Assembly (NCBI GenBank): GCA_000526435.1
Contig: JAGB01000002.1
Span: 620,001 to 684,000 of the forward strand
Source of the DNA: Caldicoprobacter oshimai DSM 21659
GTDB lineage: Bacteria > Bacillota > Clostridia > Caldicoprobacterales > Caldicoprobacteraceae
Direction of reading: 5' to 3'
Length of the DNA: 64,000 nucleotides
A model generated the notes under the pieces. That model did no database searches. It was not told where the DNA came from and saw only the letters and a list, made by a program, of their open reading frames with translations. Within the stretch, counting starts at the first letter, position 1. Each line of letters begins with the position of its first letter. Of the stretch, positions 9,134 to 20,455 are shown in pieces. The translations under genes and the position numbers were made by a program.

Positions 9134-9777
9134 TGGTGGAGGCGAGGGGACGCATGCTTCCACTGTTTCCAGTGGTGCTGACTATGTCTTGAACTCCATA
9201 CGGAGTTCCCCGGCGTATTATGGAAGCCATATTTTAGGTACCAGCTTCCATCCTAGTACTTCATGTCCGATGGTATTTTTAAATATCACACATCGGATTT
9301 AGAAGCCTATGAGTCGATACAGGGCTGTTGGATTTCTCCACATACCCCTCGGCGTTACCGTCGGCTTCACGTTACGGCTTCGCCGATTAAGCCGGGTTTA
9401 CACTTGCAGATCGCTCTGCAAGGCGACTCTTTCTGAATCGAACCCCTGTCCGAAGATGCCTCGGCGAAAGCCTCTCCGAGCGCAGTCAGTGTTTTGACAT
9501 TCCCTTCACCGGGCTCCCACTGACAGGATCCCGGCGTCGGTAGCTTCATTGAAATCCGGCCTGCCCCGAAGCAAAGGCAGGTTCGTTCCCCACTGAGTCG
9601 GCGCCCAGCACCTGTAGCGTGGGCACTACAGGGTGGACGTTAGCTGCTTCCTTACGCAGCTAAGGCTAACTGTGCGTCGTCTGCACTTATTTTTTCTCCA
9701 GGTTGTTGACGCGGTCCCGGAGTCCGCGGCTCGCTTCTTTCGCCTCAACTATCCCCGTCGAAACCCAGTACGCCCCC
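9134..9777 (-). ncRNA. ssrA: tmRNA (transfer-messenger RNA), intron-containing gene
   Basis: The 5' end GGGGGCG (from 9777) pairs with CGCCTCC before the encoded terminal ACCA (9134), giving a 7-bp acceptor stem with a G3-U pair, the alanine identity element. The universal TTTCGACGGGGATAG segment follows the 5' end. The tag frame runs from a GCA resume codon at 9684 to TAA at 9652 and encodes ADDAQLALAA, ending in the usual proteolysis signal. The T-arm AGGGG-TTCGATT-CCCCT is complete only if a 286-nt insert (9151-9436) is removed. The mature RNA would be 358 nt, which is normal. The RNA rescues stalled ribosomes together with SmpB, whose gene is immediately upstream. Confidence 0.95.
9151..9436 (-). 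ncRNA. Group I self-splicing intron inside the tmRNA T-loop
   Basis: The insert separates T-loop nucleotides TTCGAT from T. At the 5' splice site, P1 forms from CGAUUC and GAGUCG around an AGAAA loop and places the expected U-G wobble at the exon end. The intron ends in G. P2 is CTTGCAGA-GCGA-TCTGCAAG (about 9403-9422). The P7 3' strand AAGACATAGTC (9180-9190) follows a P8 hairpin, GAACTCC/GGAGTTC. P9 is CCACTG-GAAA-CAGTGG (9160-9175). These are group I hallmarks. No open reading frame is present, so the intron is ORF-less. Removal restores a perfect seven-base T-loop. Confidence 0.9.
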
Positions 9778-9783
9778 ACGATA

Positions 9784-9811
9784 TATATAGCGTTGTACAT
9801 TTAGCTGTCTA
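9784..9811 (-). promoter_or_regulatory. Sigma-A-type promoter of ssrA
   Basis: TAGACA (9806-9811), a 16-nt spacer and TATATA (9784-9789) on the minus strand. The -10 ends 6 nt before the first G of tmRNA at 9777, so transcription can start exactly at the mature 5' end. Confidence 0.7.
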
Positions 9812-9845
9812 TATGGATGCATCGTTGGATGCATCTTTTAACAGC

Positions 9846-10313
9846 CTACATCTTCTGGCGTTCGCGGAAGGCCCTTTCTATAGCCCTTTGGGCATCGCGC
9901 TTGGCAATACTCTGGCGCTTATCGTAAATCTTCTTACCTTTGGCTACCGCCAATTCTATCTTAACCCATCCCCTCTTTAGATAAACCTTAAGGGGGACCA
10001 GGGTATAACCCTTTTGCTGTACATAACCCGTCAGCTTATTGATCTCGCTGCGGTTTAGCAACAGCTTGCGCGTCCTCAATGGGTCTCGATTGAATATATT
10101 CCCCTTCTCATAAGGGCTTATGTGCATGTTGTAGAGGAAAACTTCGCCATCTTTGATGGCGGCATAGCTGTCGCGGATATTCACCTTGCCCTGGCGTACT
10201 GACTTCACTTCTGTACCCGCTAGGACAATCCCTGCTTCATACGTCTCTTCAATGAAGTAATCATGCCAAGCCTTTTTGTTCTGGGCAATTATCTTTATAC
10301 CCTCATCTGCCAT
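9846..10313 (-). CDS. smpB: SsrA-binding protein SmpB
   Basis: 155 residues, the normal size. The OB-fold core begins [21 protein letters not shown] and contains [18 protein letters not shown]. The C-terminal tail ([24 protein letters not shown]) is the conserved basic segment that enters the ribosome decoding centre. SmpB binds the tRNA-like domain of tmRNA and brings it to stalled ribosomes. The gene sits between rnr and ssrA, its RNA partner, in the usual Firmicutes order. ATG start at 10313. Confidence 0.97.
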   Translation of the reverse strand: MADEGIKIIAQNKKAWHDYFIEETYEAGIVLAGTEVKSVRQGKVNIRDSYAAIKDGEVFLYNMHISPYEKGNIFNRDPLRTRKLLLNRSEINKLTGYVQQKGYTLVPLKVYLKRGWVKIELAVAKGKKIYDKRQSIAKRDAQRAIERAFRERQKM

Positions 10314-10464
10314 TCAATAAACACCTACTATCGACAAAACAACCCTACTTGAACTGATCAAGCAGCACAAATAGGGTTCATCTTCTTGCTACTTCCTATT
10401 CAATTGCGATTAAAGTATATCACACATCCAGCAACATGTCAATAAGGGAACATGGCCGTTTTTA

Positions 10465-12636
10465 TCATTCCACCAGCACAAAATCGATATTTCTGGATGC
10501 CATGTCCACCCCCACAACCCTTACCCTGACGGCATCGCCCAACCGGTATATTTTATTGGTCCTCTGGCCAATCAAACAATAATGCTTTTCATCGTAGACG
10601 TAGTAGTCATCGTCCATGGTACTTATGTGCACGAGGCCTTCCACCGTATTGCCCAGCTCCACATATATGCCGTAGCTTGTAACTCCTGATATTATCCCGT
10701 CAAACTCCATGCCTATTTTGTCAAGCATGAACTCGGCTTTCTTCAAATCATCGACCTCGCGCTCTACTTCATCCGCAACGATCTCGCGTTCCGAACAATG
10801 CTCGGCTATCTCGGGCAAAATGCTTTCAAGCTTCGCTATTCGTGCTGAATCCAACCTATTATGGAGCATATCCTTTATTATCCTATGATCCACCAGGTCA
10901 GGGTATCTCCTGATTGGCGAGGTAAAGTGGCAGTAATGCTCTGCCGCCAGTCCAAAATGGCCTGTATTGTCGGGGCTGTACCTGGCCTTTTGAAGCGACC
11001 TCAACATAACGGTGTTTATTATGGCCTCTTCCCTGGTCCCGCGGATCTTTTCCAGCAGCTGTTGCAGCGTCTTGGGATGTATTTGCCCCCCGATTCCCTT
11101 TAAGTGATACCCAAAGTTGTGTATAAACTCGTTGAACTCCAACATCTTTTCAATGTCCGGATCCTCGTGTATGCGGTAGATAAAAGGTATATTTCGCCAA
11201 AACACATGCTGCGCTATAGTCTCGTTGCATATGAGCATGAACTCCTCTATCATGCGCTCGCTGACGCCGCGGGTGTACAGCCTGACGTCAACCACCTTGC
11301 CTTCTTCGTCTAAGGTTATCTTAGCCTCATTGAGGTCAAAATCTATGCTGCCCCTTCTCATCCTGCGCCTGTGAAGTATCTCGCTCAAACGTTGCATGTT
11401 TCTCAAATCCTCTAAGAACTCGGCATACTTGGGCAGCAGCTCCTGGTCGTTATCCTCCAAAACCCTGTTGACCTCTTCATATATCATTCGCATCTTGCTG
11501 CGGATAACGCTCTCGTATATCTGATAATCCACGACTTTGCCTTCCTCGTCGATTTCCATCATGACCGAAATGGCAAGGCGGTCTTCATTTGGATTCAAGC
11601 TGCATATGCCATTGGACAGCTCGGGCGGCAACATGGGAATCACCCTGTCCACCAGATACACGCTGGTACCCCTCAGCAGCGCCTCTTTGTCTATGGGCGA
11701 CCCTTCCTTGACATAATGGCTCACATCTGCTATATGGACACCCAGAAGGAAATGGCCATTGTCCATTATCTCAAGGGAAACCGCATCGTCAAAGTCCCTT
11801 GCATCGGCACCGTCAATGGTAAACGTCCGCAAGTGCCTGAAATCTTTGCGCCCCACCATATCCTCTTCCCGCACTGTCTGGCTGATCTCAGCGGCAGCAG
11901 CCTCAACCCCGGCAGGAAATTTTTCCGGCAGCTTGTACTGCCGTATGATAGACAGCACGTCAACCCCGGCGTCATCCTTATGGCCCAAGACCTCGATAAT
12001 CCTTCCTACTGGATTTCTCCTTTGCTCAGGCCACTTATAGATCTCCACCACCACTTTATAGCCCGTTTTGACGTTGATACCCTCTATCGAGGGAATAAAT
12101 ACATCCATCCCAATCTTCGGGTCATCAGGCACCACAAAGCCATGACGGCCTTTACCGTTGGCCTCAAAGGTGCCGACGATGGTCTTGTTCGCACGCTCGA
12201 GGACCTTGTACACTTCTCCCTCTCGCGATGGATAGCCATACACGTTGGGCAAAAGGCGTACTATGACCCTGTCGTTGTGCATGGCGCCGTTCATGTTCTC
12301 TGCCGATATATACACATCTTCCTGAGCGGGGTCATCGGGAATCAAAAATCCGAACCCTCTTGGATTACCCTGAATCCTGCCTATTATATACCCCAACCGC
12401 TCAGGTAGGGCATATTTCTTCTTCTTGGTCTGGATAATCTGTCCATCTTTGACCATTTCATCCAGTATGGACTGGAGCATCTTCTTCTCGCCAGGCGAAA
12501 TGCCAAGGATCTCCATCAACTGCTCGATATACATGGGCGGCCTATTGTTCTCCCCTAAAATCTCGATTATCTTGTCCTTTATCCTCAAGCCTTCTTTCCT
12601 CCACTTCATTTGTTTATCGTTTCCCGCCAATGCCAT
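10465..12636 (-). CDS. rnr: Ribonuclease R (3'-5' exoribonuclease)
   Basis: 723 residues from the ATG at 12636. It has an N-terminal winged-helix part, cold-shock domains (GYIIGRIQGNPRGFGFLIPDD, about 90-110), the RNB catalytic domain with the conserved TIDGADARDFDDAVSL acidic cluster near 273-288, and a C-terminal S1 domain. It degrades structured RNA and assists tmRNA-mediated decay, matching its position next to smpB. The start is doubtful: a TTG at 12588 has a much better ribosome site (GGAGG, about 10 nt upstream) and would give MRIKDKIIEIL, closer to family N-termini. The ATG lies right beside a 198-bp repeat element. Confidence 0.95.
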   Translation of the reverse strand: MALAGNDKQMKWRKEGLRIKDKIIEILGENNRPPMYIEQLMEILGISPGEKKMLQSILDEMVKDGQIIQTKKKKYALPERLGYIIGRIQGNPRGFGFLIPDDPAQEDVYISAENMNGAMHNDRVIVRLLPNVYGYPSREGEVYKVLERANKTIVGTFEANGKGRHGFVVPDDPKIGMDVFIPSIEGINVKTGYKVVVEIYKWPEQRRNPVGRIIEVLGHKDDAGVDVLSIIRQYKLPEKFPAGVEAAAAEISQTVREEDMVGRKDFRHLRTFTIDGADARDFDDAVSLEIMDNGHFLLGVHIADVSHYVKEGSPIDKEALLRGTSVYLVDRVIPMLPPELSNGICSLNPNEDRLAISVMMEIDEEGKVVDYQIYESVIRSKMRMIYEEVNRVLEDNDQELLPKYAEFLEDLRNMQRLSEILHRRRMRRGSIDFDLNEAKITLDEEGKVVDVRLYTRGVSERMIEEFMLICNETIAQHVFWRNIPFIYRIHEDPDIEKMLEFNEFIHNFGYHLKGIGGQIHPKTLQQLLEKIRGTREEAIINTVMLRSLQKARYSPDNTGHFGLAAEHYCHFTSPIRRYPDLVDHRIIKDMLHNRLDSARIAKLESILPEIAEHCSEREIVADEVEREVDDLKKAEFMLDKIGMEFDGIISGVTSYGIYVELGNTVEGLVHISTMDDDYYVYDEKHYCLIGQRTNKIYRLGDAVRVRVVGVDMASRNIDFVLVE

Positions 12637-12646
12637 AAAAATTCTT

Positions 12647-12844
12647 GTGACCTTCTCCCACCTTTTTCAATGGTAGGCTTCCTATTTCATCGAAGGGGAC
12701 TTACACGAATGCAGGAATTGCTCTCCGGCACCCGTGCAGCGGCCCCTTTCTCCGGAAGCTTAAATTCGGACCGGTCCAGCCCTACTACATCAAACCGCCT
12801 TTCATCCCACATTTAAAAAAGTTGGATTTACCGGCGATTTGATC
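12647..12844 (-). repeat. 198-bp intergenic repeat, copy A (IS200/IS605-like non-autonomous element)
   Basis: It shares roughly 70% identity by eye, and exactly the same length, with 57032-57229. On the minus strand both run from GATCAA to GGTCAC, with a hairpin near each end and no coding frame. Both are preceded by TTTTAT or TTTTAC and have no target duplication, as expected for IS200/IS605 single-strand transposition. It ends 10 nt before the annotated rnr ATG. Confidence 0.7.
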
Positions 12845-12921
12845 ATAAAACCGTTCTGCAATCTAAAGCTTATTTATTCTTATAGTTTAACCTTTTTAAC
12901 AGCATTGCAAACAAGAAATTG

Positions 12922-13473
12922 CTATAGCCCCAAATCATCGGCTATGGACTGCATGGCAGTAATCGCCAGGCCAATGAACTCCTCCAGGGTGAGTCCCAGC
13001 TCCTGGCAGCTCATGATTTGCTCCCTTGAAGCACCGCGAGCAAACGATTTTTCCTTGAATTTTTTCAATACAAATTCGGTATCCACGTCTGCCAGCTTTT
13101 TGCTTGGCTTAACCAGCGCAGCAGCTACAATCAACCCGGTTACCGGATCAGCGGCATACAAGGCCTTATCAAGCTTGGTTACGCGCTGGTATCCCAAAGA
13201 CTCGTTGTGGGCCTTCACCGCGTTTACCTCGTCCTCTTCCATTCCTGCTTGGGCAAGCATCTGCGCCCCTATAAGACCATGCTGCAATGGAGAATCGGCG
13301 GTCTTTTCATAGTCAACATCATGGACAAGGCCTACCAATCCCCATTTCTCCTCATCCTCGCCTAATCTCCTAGCCAGAGCGCGCATGACCGCTTCGGTGG
13401 CCAACATGTGTTTTATCAAATTGGCGTTTTTGACATTCTCCTTCACCATCTGAAGGGCTTCTTCTCTCGTCAT
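12922..13473 (-). CDS. HD (HDIG-type) domain metal-dependent phosphohydrolase family protein
   Basis: 183 residues with GGGAGGTAATAAGG before the ATG. The HD motif is in GLVGLVHDVDYEK (about 44-56), followed by LQHGLIGAQML and a later AHN (about 92-94), which together make the usual metal-binding set. Such small HD proteins are found across Clostridia and are often annotated HDIG hydrolases. The substrate is unknown. The gene lies between secG and rnr on the same strand, but 285 nt and a repeat element separate it from rnr. Confidence 0.85.
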   Translation of the reverse strand: MTREEALQMVKENVKNANLIKHMLATEAVMRALARRLGEDEEKWGLVGLVHDVDYEKTADSPLQHGLIGAQMLAQAGMEEDEVNAVKAHNESLGYQRVTKLDKALYAADPVTGLIVAAALVKPSKKLADVDTEFVLKKFKEKSFARGASREQIMSCQELGLTLEEFIGLAITAMQSIADDLGL

Positions 13474-13851
13474 CCTTATTACCTCCCTGAATTTTTGGTT
13501 TACCTACAAACCTCTCATTTGCAAGGCGTTAACCTCAAACAGACACTCGCCTTCATGCGAATTTAATCTCTAATACAGGCCATGCTCAAAACAAGCCGCT
13601 CCTCTAACAAAAGCACCATACGCATATTCGTCACCACTACAGCAGCAACTGTCTTGTTAGAAAAGTTCCACTTTAAGCCCCGACTTAACTTTACGTGTAG
13701 CAATAAAAAAACCATATCCTCATATAACAGAAAAAACGACCATTGGGTCGTTTTTGTTCACCTCTTCTTTTTAAAATCTTTAACTCAAAGGAACTCAAAA
13801 GTTAGACGACAAAAAGCAAATCCTCCGGCGCTGTCAGAAAACCAATCCTCC
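13474..13851. other. Intergenic region between secG and the HD gene
   Basis: The only clear signal is the secG terminator at 13731-13755. No tRNA or other RNA was recognised. A 106-codon frame on the plus strand has no ribosome site or recognisable sequence. Confidence 0.5.
13731..13755 (-). terminator. Intrinsic terminator after secG
   Basis: On the minus strand AAAACGACC and GGTCGTTTT form a stem around a short CAAT loop, with a run of six T. It lies about 100 nt after the secG stop. Confidence 0.8.
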
Positions 13852-14091
13852 CTACTCCAGAATGGCCAGAACCATCGCAATGACTATGAACAGCACCGCT
13901 GATATCTTGGTCAATCGATGAAGCTTTCCTTCAAAGCTTCTAGCCTTGTTCTTGCCGAAAAAGGTCTCGGCACCCCCTGCAATGGCTCCCGATAAACCAG
14001 CTTTTCTGCCCGACTGGAGCAGTACGACGGCTATCAAAAACAGCTCGACGATTACAAGCAACGCAGTAAGTATCCCTTTCACAACAGCCAA
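13852..14091 (-). CDS. secG: Preprotein translocase subunit SecG
   Basis: 79 residues with the two-helix SecG layout: a first membrane helix (about 4-26), the loop LLQSGRKAGLSGAIAGGAETFFGKNKAR, and a second helix (about 58-77). SecG joins SecY and SecE in the membrane channel for protein export. The start is a TTG preceded by AGGAGGAG. The position directly after eno and before rnr/smpB is typical for Clostridia. It has its own downstream terminator. Confidence 0.95.
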   Translation of the reverse strand: MAVVKGILTALLVIVELFLIAVVLLQSGRKAGLSGAIAGGAETFFGKNKARSFEGKLHRLTKISAVLFIVIAMVLAILE

Positions 14092-14204
14092 CGGAACTCC
14101 TCCTTCCTATGGATGACGGCAATATTGTACCACACCCTCATGGTAAAATCAAGGCAAATTTTTTCAACATACCCATCCAGCACAATCCTGCTGCAGCATA
14201 AATA

Positions 14205-14234
14205 TATCCCCCACCTTAAGTCAGGTGGGGGATA
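14205..14234 (-). terminator. Strong hairpin after eno
   Basis: TATCCCCCACCT and AGGTGGGGGATA form a 12-bp stem with a 6-nt loop, starting 6 nt after the eno stop. The T run is weak (TATTTAT), so it may end transcription partially or protect the mRNA 3' end. Confidence 0.7.
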
Positions 14235-14239
14235 CTGTC

Positions 14240-15574
<1,335 letters not shown>

Positions 15575-15649
15575 TTATAAAAGTAACATTAACTAAAAAA
15601 GCCGCTTTATCTTTCTTTACAATCCCGTTTACGTTTTTGTTTCAACGCT

Positions 15650-17197
15650 TCACTTCTTCAAAATCAAGCTTTCCCCTGTCATCTCTTCGGGCTTATCCAG
15701 TCCCATCAATTCAAGCATTGTGGGTATAATATCGGCCAGCCGGCCCCCTTCCCTCAAGGTCACGTTTTTTCTGGTGTCATCTATCAATATAAAGGGAACG
15801 GGGTTTGAAGTGTGAGCGGTATGCGGCTCGCCGGTTTCATAATCTATCATCTGCTCAGCGTTGCCGTGGTCAGCCGTTACGATCACCTTGCCACCTCTTG
15901 CACGGACAGCCTCGACCACGCGCCCCACGCATTTATCCACCGTCTCAACCGCCTCAATTGCCGCTTCCATCACACCGGTATGTCCCACCATGTCGCAGTT
16001 GGCATAATTTAAAATAATCACGTCATATTCCCCTGAAGCAATTCTCCTTTCAACCTCATCGGTCACCTCAAATGCGCTCATAGACGGCTTCATGTCATAC
16101 GTGGCAACCTTTGGAGAAGGTATGAGCACCCTGTCCTCGTTCTCGTTGGGGTACTCCACGCCGCCGTTAAAGAAAAACGTCACGTGAGCATACTTCTCGG
16201 TCTCAGCAATCCTGAGCTGTTTTTTGCCCAGCTTGCTTATATATTCACCAAACGTATTGGTAAGAACCTGAGGCTCATAGGCTACATGGATGTTGGTAAA
16301 CGTCTCATCATACTGGGTCATTGATACAAAGCATACGGGGAAATAACCCTTGCCCCGCGGGAACTCATTGAACTCGGGCTGGATAAAGGCGCGGGTAAGC
16401 TGCCTGGCCCTATCGGGCCGGAAGTTGAAGAAAATGATCGAGTCGTTGGGCTCAATGGTGGCAACCGGCTTACCGTTCTCCAGCACCACTGTGGGACGCA
16501 CGAACTCATCCGTTACGTCTGCCTTATAAGACTGTTCCATGGCCTCCACCGCTGAGGAGGCAAATTCCCCTGTGCCTAAAACCAGTGCGTCATAGGCCTT
16601 TTGCGTGCGGTCCCACCTCTTGTCTCTATCCATTGCATAATAACGCCCCATTACGGTGGCGATTTTGCCAAACTTGTATTCCTCAAGCTTTTGTTCAAGG
16701 GTCTCAATATACGACTTGCCGCTGGTGGGCGGAACATCCCTTCCATCGGTAAAACAATGTATGTAAACCTGCCCCAGGCCATTTCTCTTTGCCAGCTCTA
16801 CCAGCGCGTATAGATGTTCAATGTGGCTGTGGACACCTCCATCCGAAACCAAGCCCATCAAATGGAGCTTTGTGCCGTGCTTTTTGACGTTTTCTATTGC
16901 AGCCAAAAGAGCCTTGTTAGTAAAAAAGCTACCATCCTCTATGGCTTTGCTAATTCGCGTAAACTCCTGGTATACGATCCTGCCGGCACCTATATTGAGA
17001 TGTCCCACCTCAGAGTTCCCCATTTGCCCTGCAGGAAGCCCTACATCCAAGCCGCTTGCCTGAATAGCTACATGGGGATATTCGTTCCAGTATCTATCTA
17101 AATTAGGGGTCTTGGCTTGATAGACCGCATTCCCTTCCTTTTGATCGCTCAACCCAAACCCATCCATTATGATGAGAACGATCAAATCCTTTTGCAT
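15650..17197 (-). CDS. gpmI: 2,3-bisphosphoglycerate-independent phosphoglycerate mutase
   Basis: 515 residues. The metal-binding start IIMDGFGL is followed by the catalytic serine in [17 protein letters not shown] (about 57-73) and the second metal set [10 protein letters not shown] near 440. It isomerises 3- and 2-phosphoglycerate using manganese and no bisphosphoglycerate cofactor, the form usual in spore-formers. AGGAGG precedes the ATG, only 9 nt after the tpiA stop, so the two are co-transcribed. Confidence 0.98.
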   Translation of the reverse strand: MQKDLIVLIIMDGFGLSDQKEGNAVYQAKTPNLDRYWNEYPHVAIQASGLDVGLPAGQMGNSEVGHLNIGAGRIVYQEFTRISKAIEDGSFFTNKALLAAIENVKKHGTKLHLMGLVSDGGVHSHIEHLYALVELAKRNGLGQVYIHCFTDGRDVPPTSGKSYIETLEQKLEEYKFGKIATVMGRYYAMDRDKRWDRTQKAYDALVLGTGEFASSAVEAMEQSYKADVTDEFVRPTVVLENGKPVATIEPNDSIIFFNFRPDRARQLTRAFIQPEFNEFPRGKGYFPVCFVSMTQYDETFTNIHVAYEPQVLTNTFGEYISKLGKKQLRIAETEKYAHVTFFFNGGVEYPNENEDRVLIPSPKVATYDMKPSMSAFEVTDEVERRIASGEYDVIILNYANCDMVGHTGVMEAAIEAVETVDKCVGRVVEAVRARGGKVIVTADHGNAEQMIDYETGEPHTAHTSNPVPFILIDDTRKNVTLREGGRLADIIPTMLELMGLDKPEEMTGESLILKK

Positions 17198-17206
17198 ATC
17201 TTCCTC

Positions 17207-17953
17207 CTAATACTTCACGATTTTAGCAAAGTCCTGTGCTTTCAAGCTGGCTCCTCCCACCAGTCCACCGTCAATCTCGGGCATCTGCATCAGCTCGGCA
17301 GCATTCTCGGGCTTCACACTGCCGCCGTACAAGATCCTCATCTGCTGAGCTGCCTGGCTGCCCAGCACCTCTCCCACAACCTTGCGGATGTATCCTATAA
17401 CCTCGTTTGCGTCATCGCTGGACGCCGTCTTGCCCGTACCTATAGCCCATATCGGCTCATAGGCAATGACCACTCTATCGGCCACTTCAGGGCTTAACCC
17501 CTTCAACGCAGCACGTGTCTGTCTGTCCACAACCTGTTCGGTACTTCCCTGTTCGCGCTGTTCAAGGGTCTCGCCAACGCATATGATGGGAATAAGGTTG
17601 TGAGCCACAGCAGACAGTACCTTTTTGTTTACCATTTCATCGGTCTCACCAAAGTATTGCCTTCTCTCGGAATGGCCAATGATGACGTACTCCACGCCCA
17701 GCTCTTTCAACATCCCGGGAGCCACTTCACCAGTAAAGGCTCCTTGCTCTTCCCAGTGCATATTCTGGGCACCCAGCTTGATGTTGGAACCTGCCAGAGC
17801 CTCCTTTGCAGCAGGTAAACAAACAAAAGGAGGACACACAACTACCTCAACCTGTGCATCCTTCACCAATGGTTTCAATTCATTTATGAGAGACACCGTC
17901 TGAGACGGCGTTTTGTGCATCTTCCAGTTACCTGCTATGATGGGTTTCCTCAT
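17207..17953 (-). CDS. tpiA: Triosephosphate isomerase
   Basis: 248 residues when started at the ATG at 17953, which has AAGGAG 9 nt upstream. A TTG two codons earlier is possible. Substrate lysine is in AGNWKMHKT, the catalytic histidine in IIGHSERR, the catalytic glutamate in [14 protein letters not shown] and the phosphate loop in LYGGSV. It interconverts dihydroxyacetone phosphate and glyceraldehyde-3-phosphate. It follows pgk after 189 nt that contain a hairpin and a likely internal promoter. Confidence 0.98.
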   Translation of the reverse strand: MRKPIIAGNWKMHKTPSQTVSLINELKPLVKDAQVEVVVCPPFVCLPAAKEALAGSNIKLGAQNMHWEEQGAFTGEVAPGMLKELGVEYVIIGHSERRQYFGETDEMVNKKVLSAVAHNLIPIICVGETLEQREQGSTEQVVDRQTRAALKGLSPEVADRVVIAYEPIWAIGTGKTASSDDANEVIGYIRKVVGEVLGSQAAQQMRILYGGSVKPENAAELMQMPEIDGGLVGGASLKAQDFAKIVKY

Positions 17954-17986
17954 ACGCAACTCTCCTTACATCACATCCCAACCTAC

Positions 17987-18012
17987 CTGCCCGGGAGAAA
18001 AATCCCGGGCAG
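17987..18012 (-). other. Stable hairpin in the pgk-tpiA intergenic region
   Basis: CTGCCCGGGA and TCCCGGGCAG form a perfect 10-bp stem. There is no following T run (the T stretch is in the loop), so an mRNA-processing or stability element is more likely than a terminator. Confidence 0.6.
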
Positions 18013-18075
18013 CATCCGGTTGGGTAATCTATATAAAATTTAGGGGGCAATGTTGGCAATCTCACATATTTTTTT

Positions 18076-18104
18076 ATTTAACACAACATTCCTTGTAATG
18101 TCAA
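18076..18104 (-). promoter_or_regulatory. Predicted internal promoter for tpiA-gpmI-eno
   Basis: Minus strand TTGACA (18099-18104), 17-nt spacer, TTAAAT (18076-18081), located after the pgk stop. A perfect -35 with optimal spacing suggests extra transcription of the lower glycolytic genes. Confidence 0.6.
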
Positions 18105-18142
18105 TACTCCTTTTTGTTTTCGCACAGCAAGTTTATACTCGG

Positions 18143-19327
18143 TCATTTATCATTAAGGGCTGCAATTCCCGGCAGCACTTTGCCCTCAAGGAATTCCAGA
18201 GAGGCGCCGCCGCCAGTCGAAATGTGGGTCATCTTATCGGCAAATCCCAGCTGCTCTACAGCGGCAGCCGAATCGCCACCACCGATGATGGTGGTACCGC
18301 CGCATTCGCTTACATATTTGGCCACAGCCTTGGTTCCTTCAGCAAAGGCGGGCATCTCAAACACTCCCATAGGCCCGTTCCAAACGACGGTCTTGGCCTT
18401 CTTGATTTCCTCGCCGAACATCTCCCTGGTTTTGGGCCCGATATCCAAGCCCATCCATCCGGCGGGAATCTTGTCGCTATCCACGACCTTATAGGGTGCA
18501 TCGGCTTTAAACTCTTGAGCCACCACGTTATCGACGGGCAACAACAGCTTTACGCCCTTTTCCTTTGCCTTTTCCATCAGCTGTTTGGCCAACTCAACTT
18601 TATCCTCTTCCAGCAGGGAATTGCCTACCTCATAGCCCTTGGCCTTAAGGAATGTATAGGCCATACCTCCGCCGATTAGGAGAACATCTACTTTGTTGAT
18701 GAGGTTTTCAATTACCCCTATCTTATCCGACACCTTGGCACCGCCCAAGATGGCCACAAACGGCCTCTCGGGATTCTCCAGGGCCTTACCCATGACCTCC
18801 AGTTCCTTCTGTATGAGGTAGCCCGCCACAGCCGGCAGGTAATGGGCAACCCCTTCAGTGGAGGCATGAGCCCTGTGCGCGCTACCAAAGGCATCGTTGA
18901 CATATACATCGCCCAACTGCGCCAGCGCCTTTGCAAACTCTGGGTCGTTTTTTGTCTCCTCCTTGTGGAAACGAACGTTCTCCAGAAGGACGACCTGCCC
19001 TTCCTTCATGTTGGCAACGGTATTCTTAGCGCTTTCCCCTATCACGTCTTTGGCCATGATGACCTCTTGACCTAGCAGCTTGCTTAGGTGTTTGGCAACA
19101 GGCGCTAGGCTGTATTTGGGGTCAAATTCTCCTTTGGGCCTTCCCAGATGCGACATGAGTATTACCTTGGCGTTATTTTTGATCAAGTACTGTATAGTGG
19201 GAAGGGCAGCCCTTATACGCGTATCATCAGTGATATTGCCATTCTCATCCAGCGGGACATTGAAGTCTACGCGTACCAGTACGCGTTTACCTCTTACATC
19301 AATATCCTCTATGGTTTTTTTGTTCAC
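18143..19327 (-). CDS. pgk: Phosphoglycerate kinase
   Basis: 394 residues when started at the GTG at 19327 ([19 protein letters not shown]), which has AAAGGAG 8 nt upstream. A GTG three codons earlier overlaps that ribosome site and is unlikely. Substrate loops RVDFNVPLD and SHLGRPKGE, the hinge and the nucleotide site [13 protein letters not shown] are present. It makes ATP from 1,3-bisphosphoglycerate. It begins 18 nt after the gap stop. Confidence 0.98.
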   Translation of the reverse strand: MNKKTIEDIDVRGKRVLVRVDFNVPLDENGNITDDTRIRAALPTIQYLIKNNAKVILMSHLGRPKGEFDPKYSLAPVAKHLSKLLGQEVIMAKDVIGESAKNTVANMKEGQVVLLENVRFHKEETKNDPEFAKALAQLGDVYVNDAFGSAHRAHASTEGVAHYLPAVAGYLIQKELEVMGKALENPERPFVAILGGAKVSDKIGVIENLINKVDVLLIGGGMAYTFLKAKGYEVGNSLLEEDKVELAKQLMEKAKEKGVKLLLPVDNVVAQEFKADAPYKVVDSDKIPAGWMGLDIGPKTREMFGEEIKKAKTVVWNGPMGVFEMPAFAEGTKAVAKYVSECGGTTIIGGGDSAAAVEQLGFADKMTHISTGGGASLEFLEGKVLPGIAALNDK

Positions 19328-19345
19328 AAAGACCACTCCTTTACA

Positions 19346-20386
<1,041 letters not shown>

Positions 20387-20455
20387 TTATTATAACCCAT
20401 GAAAGCATGGGATTCATACTAAATAATATCAACTGATCATCAAAATCTCAAACGT

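Noticed and set aside
9367-9549. 60-codon frame and other small frames across ssrA
   Set aside because: They lie within the tmRNA and its intron, lack ribosome sites and are explained by RNA structure.
9819-9840. GATGCATC repeat near the ssrA promoter as a terminator of smpB
   Set aside because: The stem is followed by TTTT only on the plus strand; on the minus strand there is no T run, so termination of smpB is unlikely.
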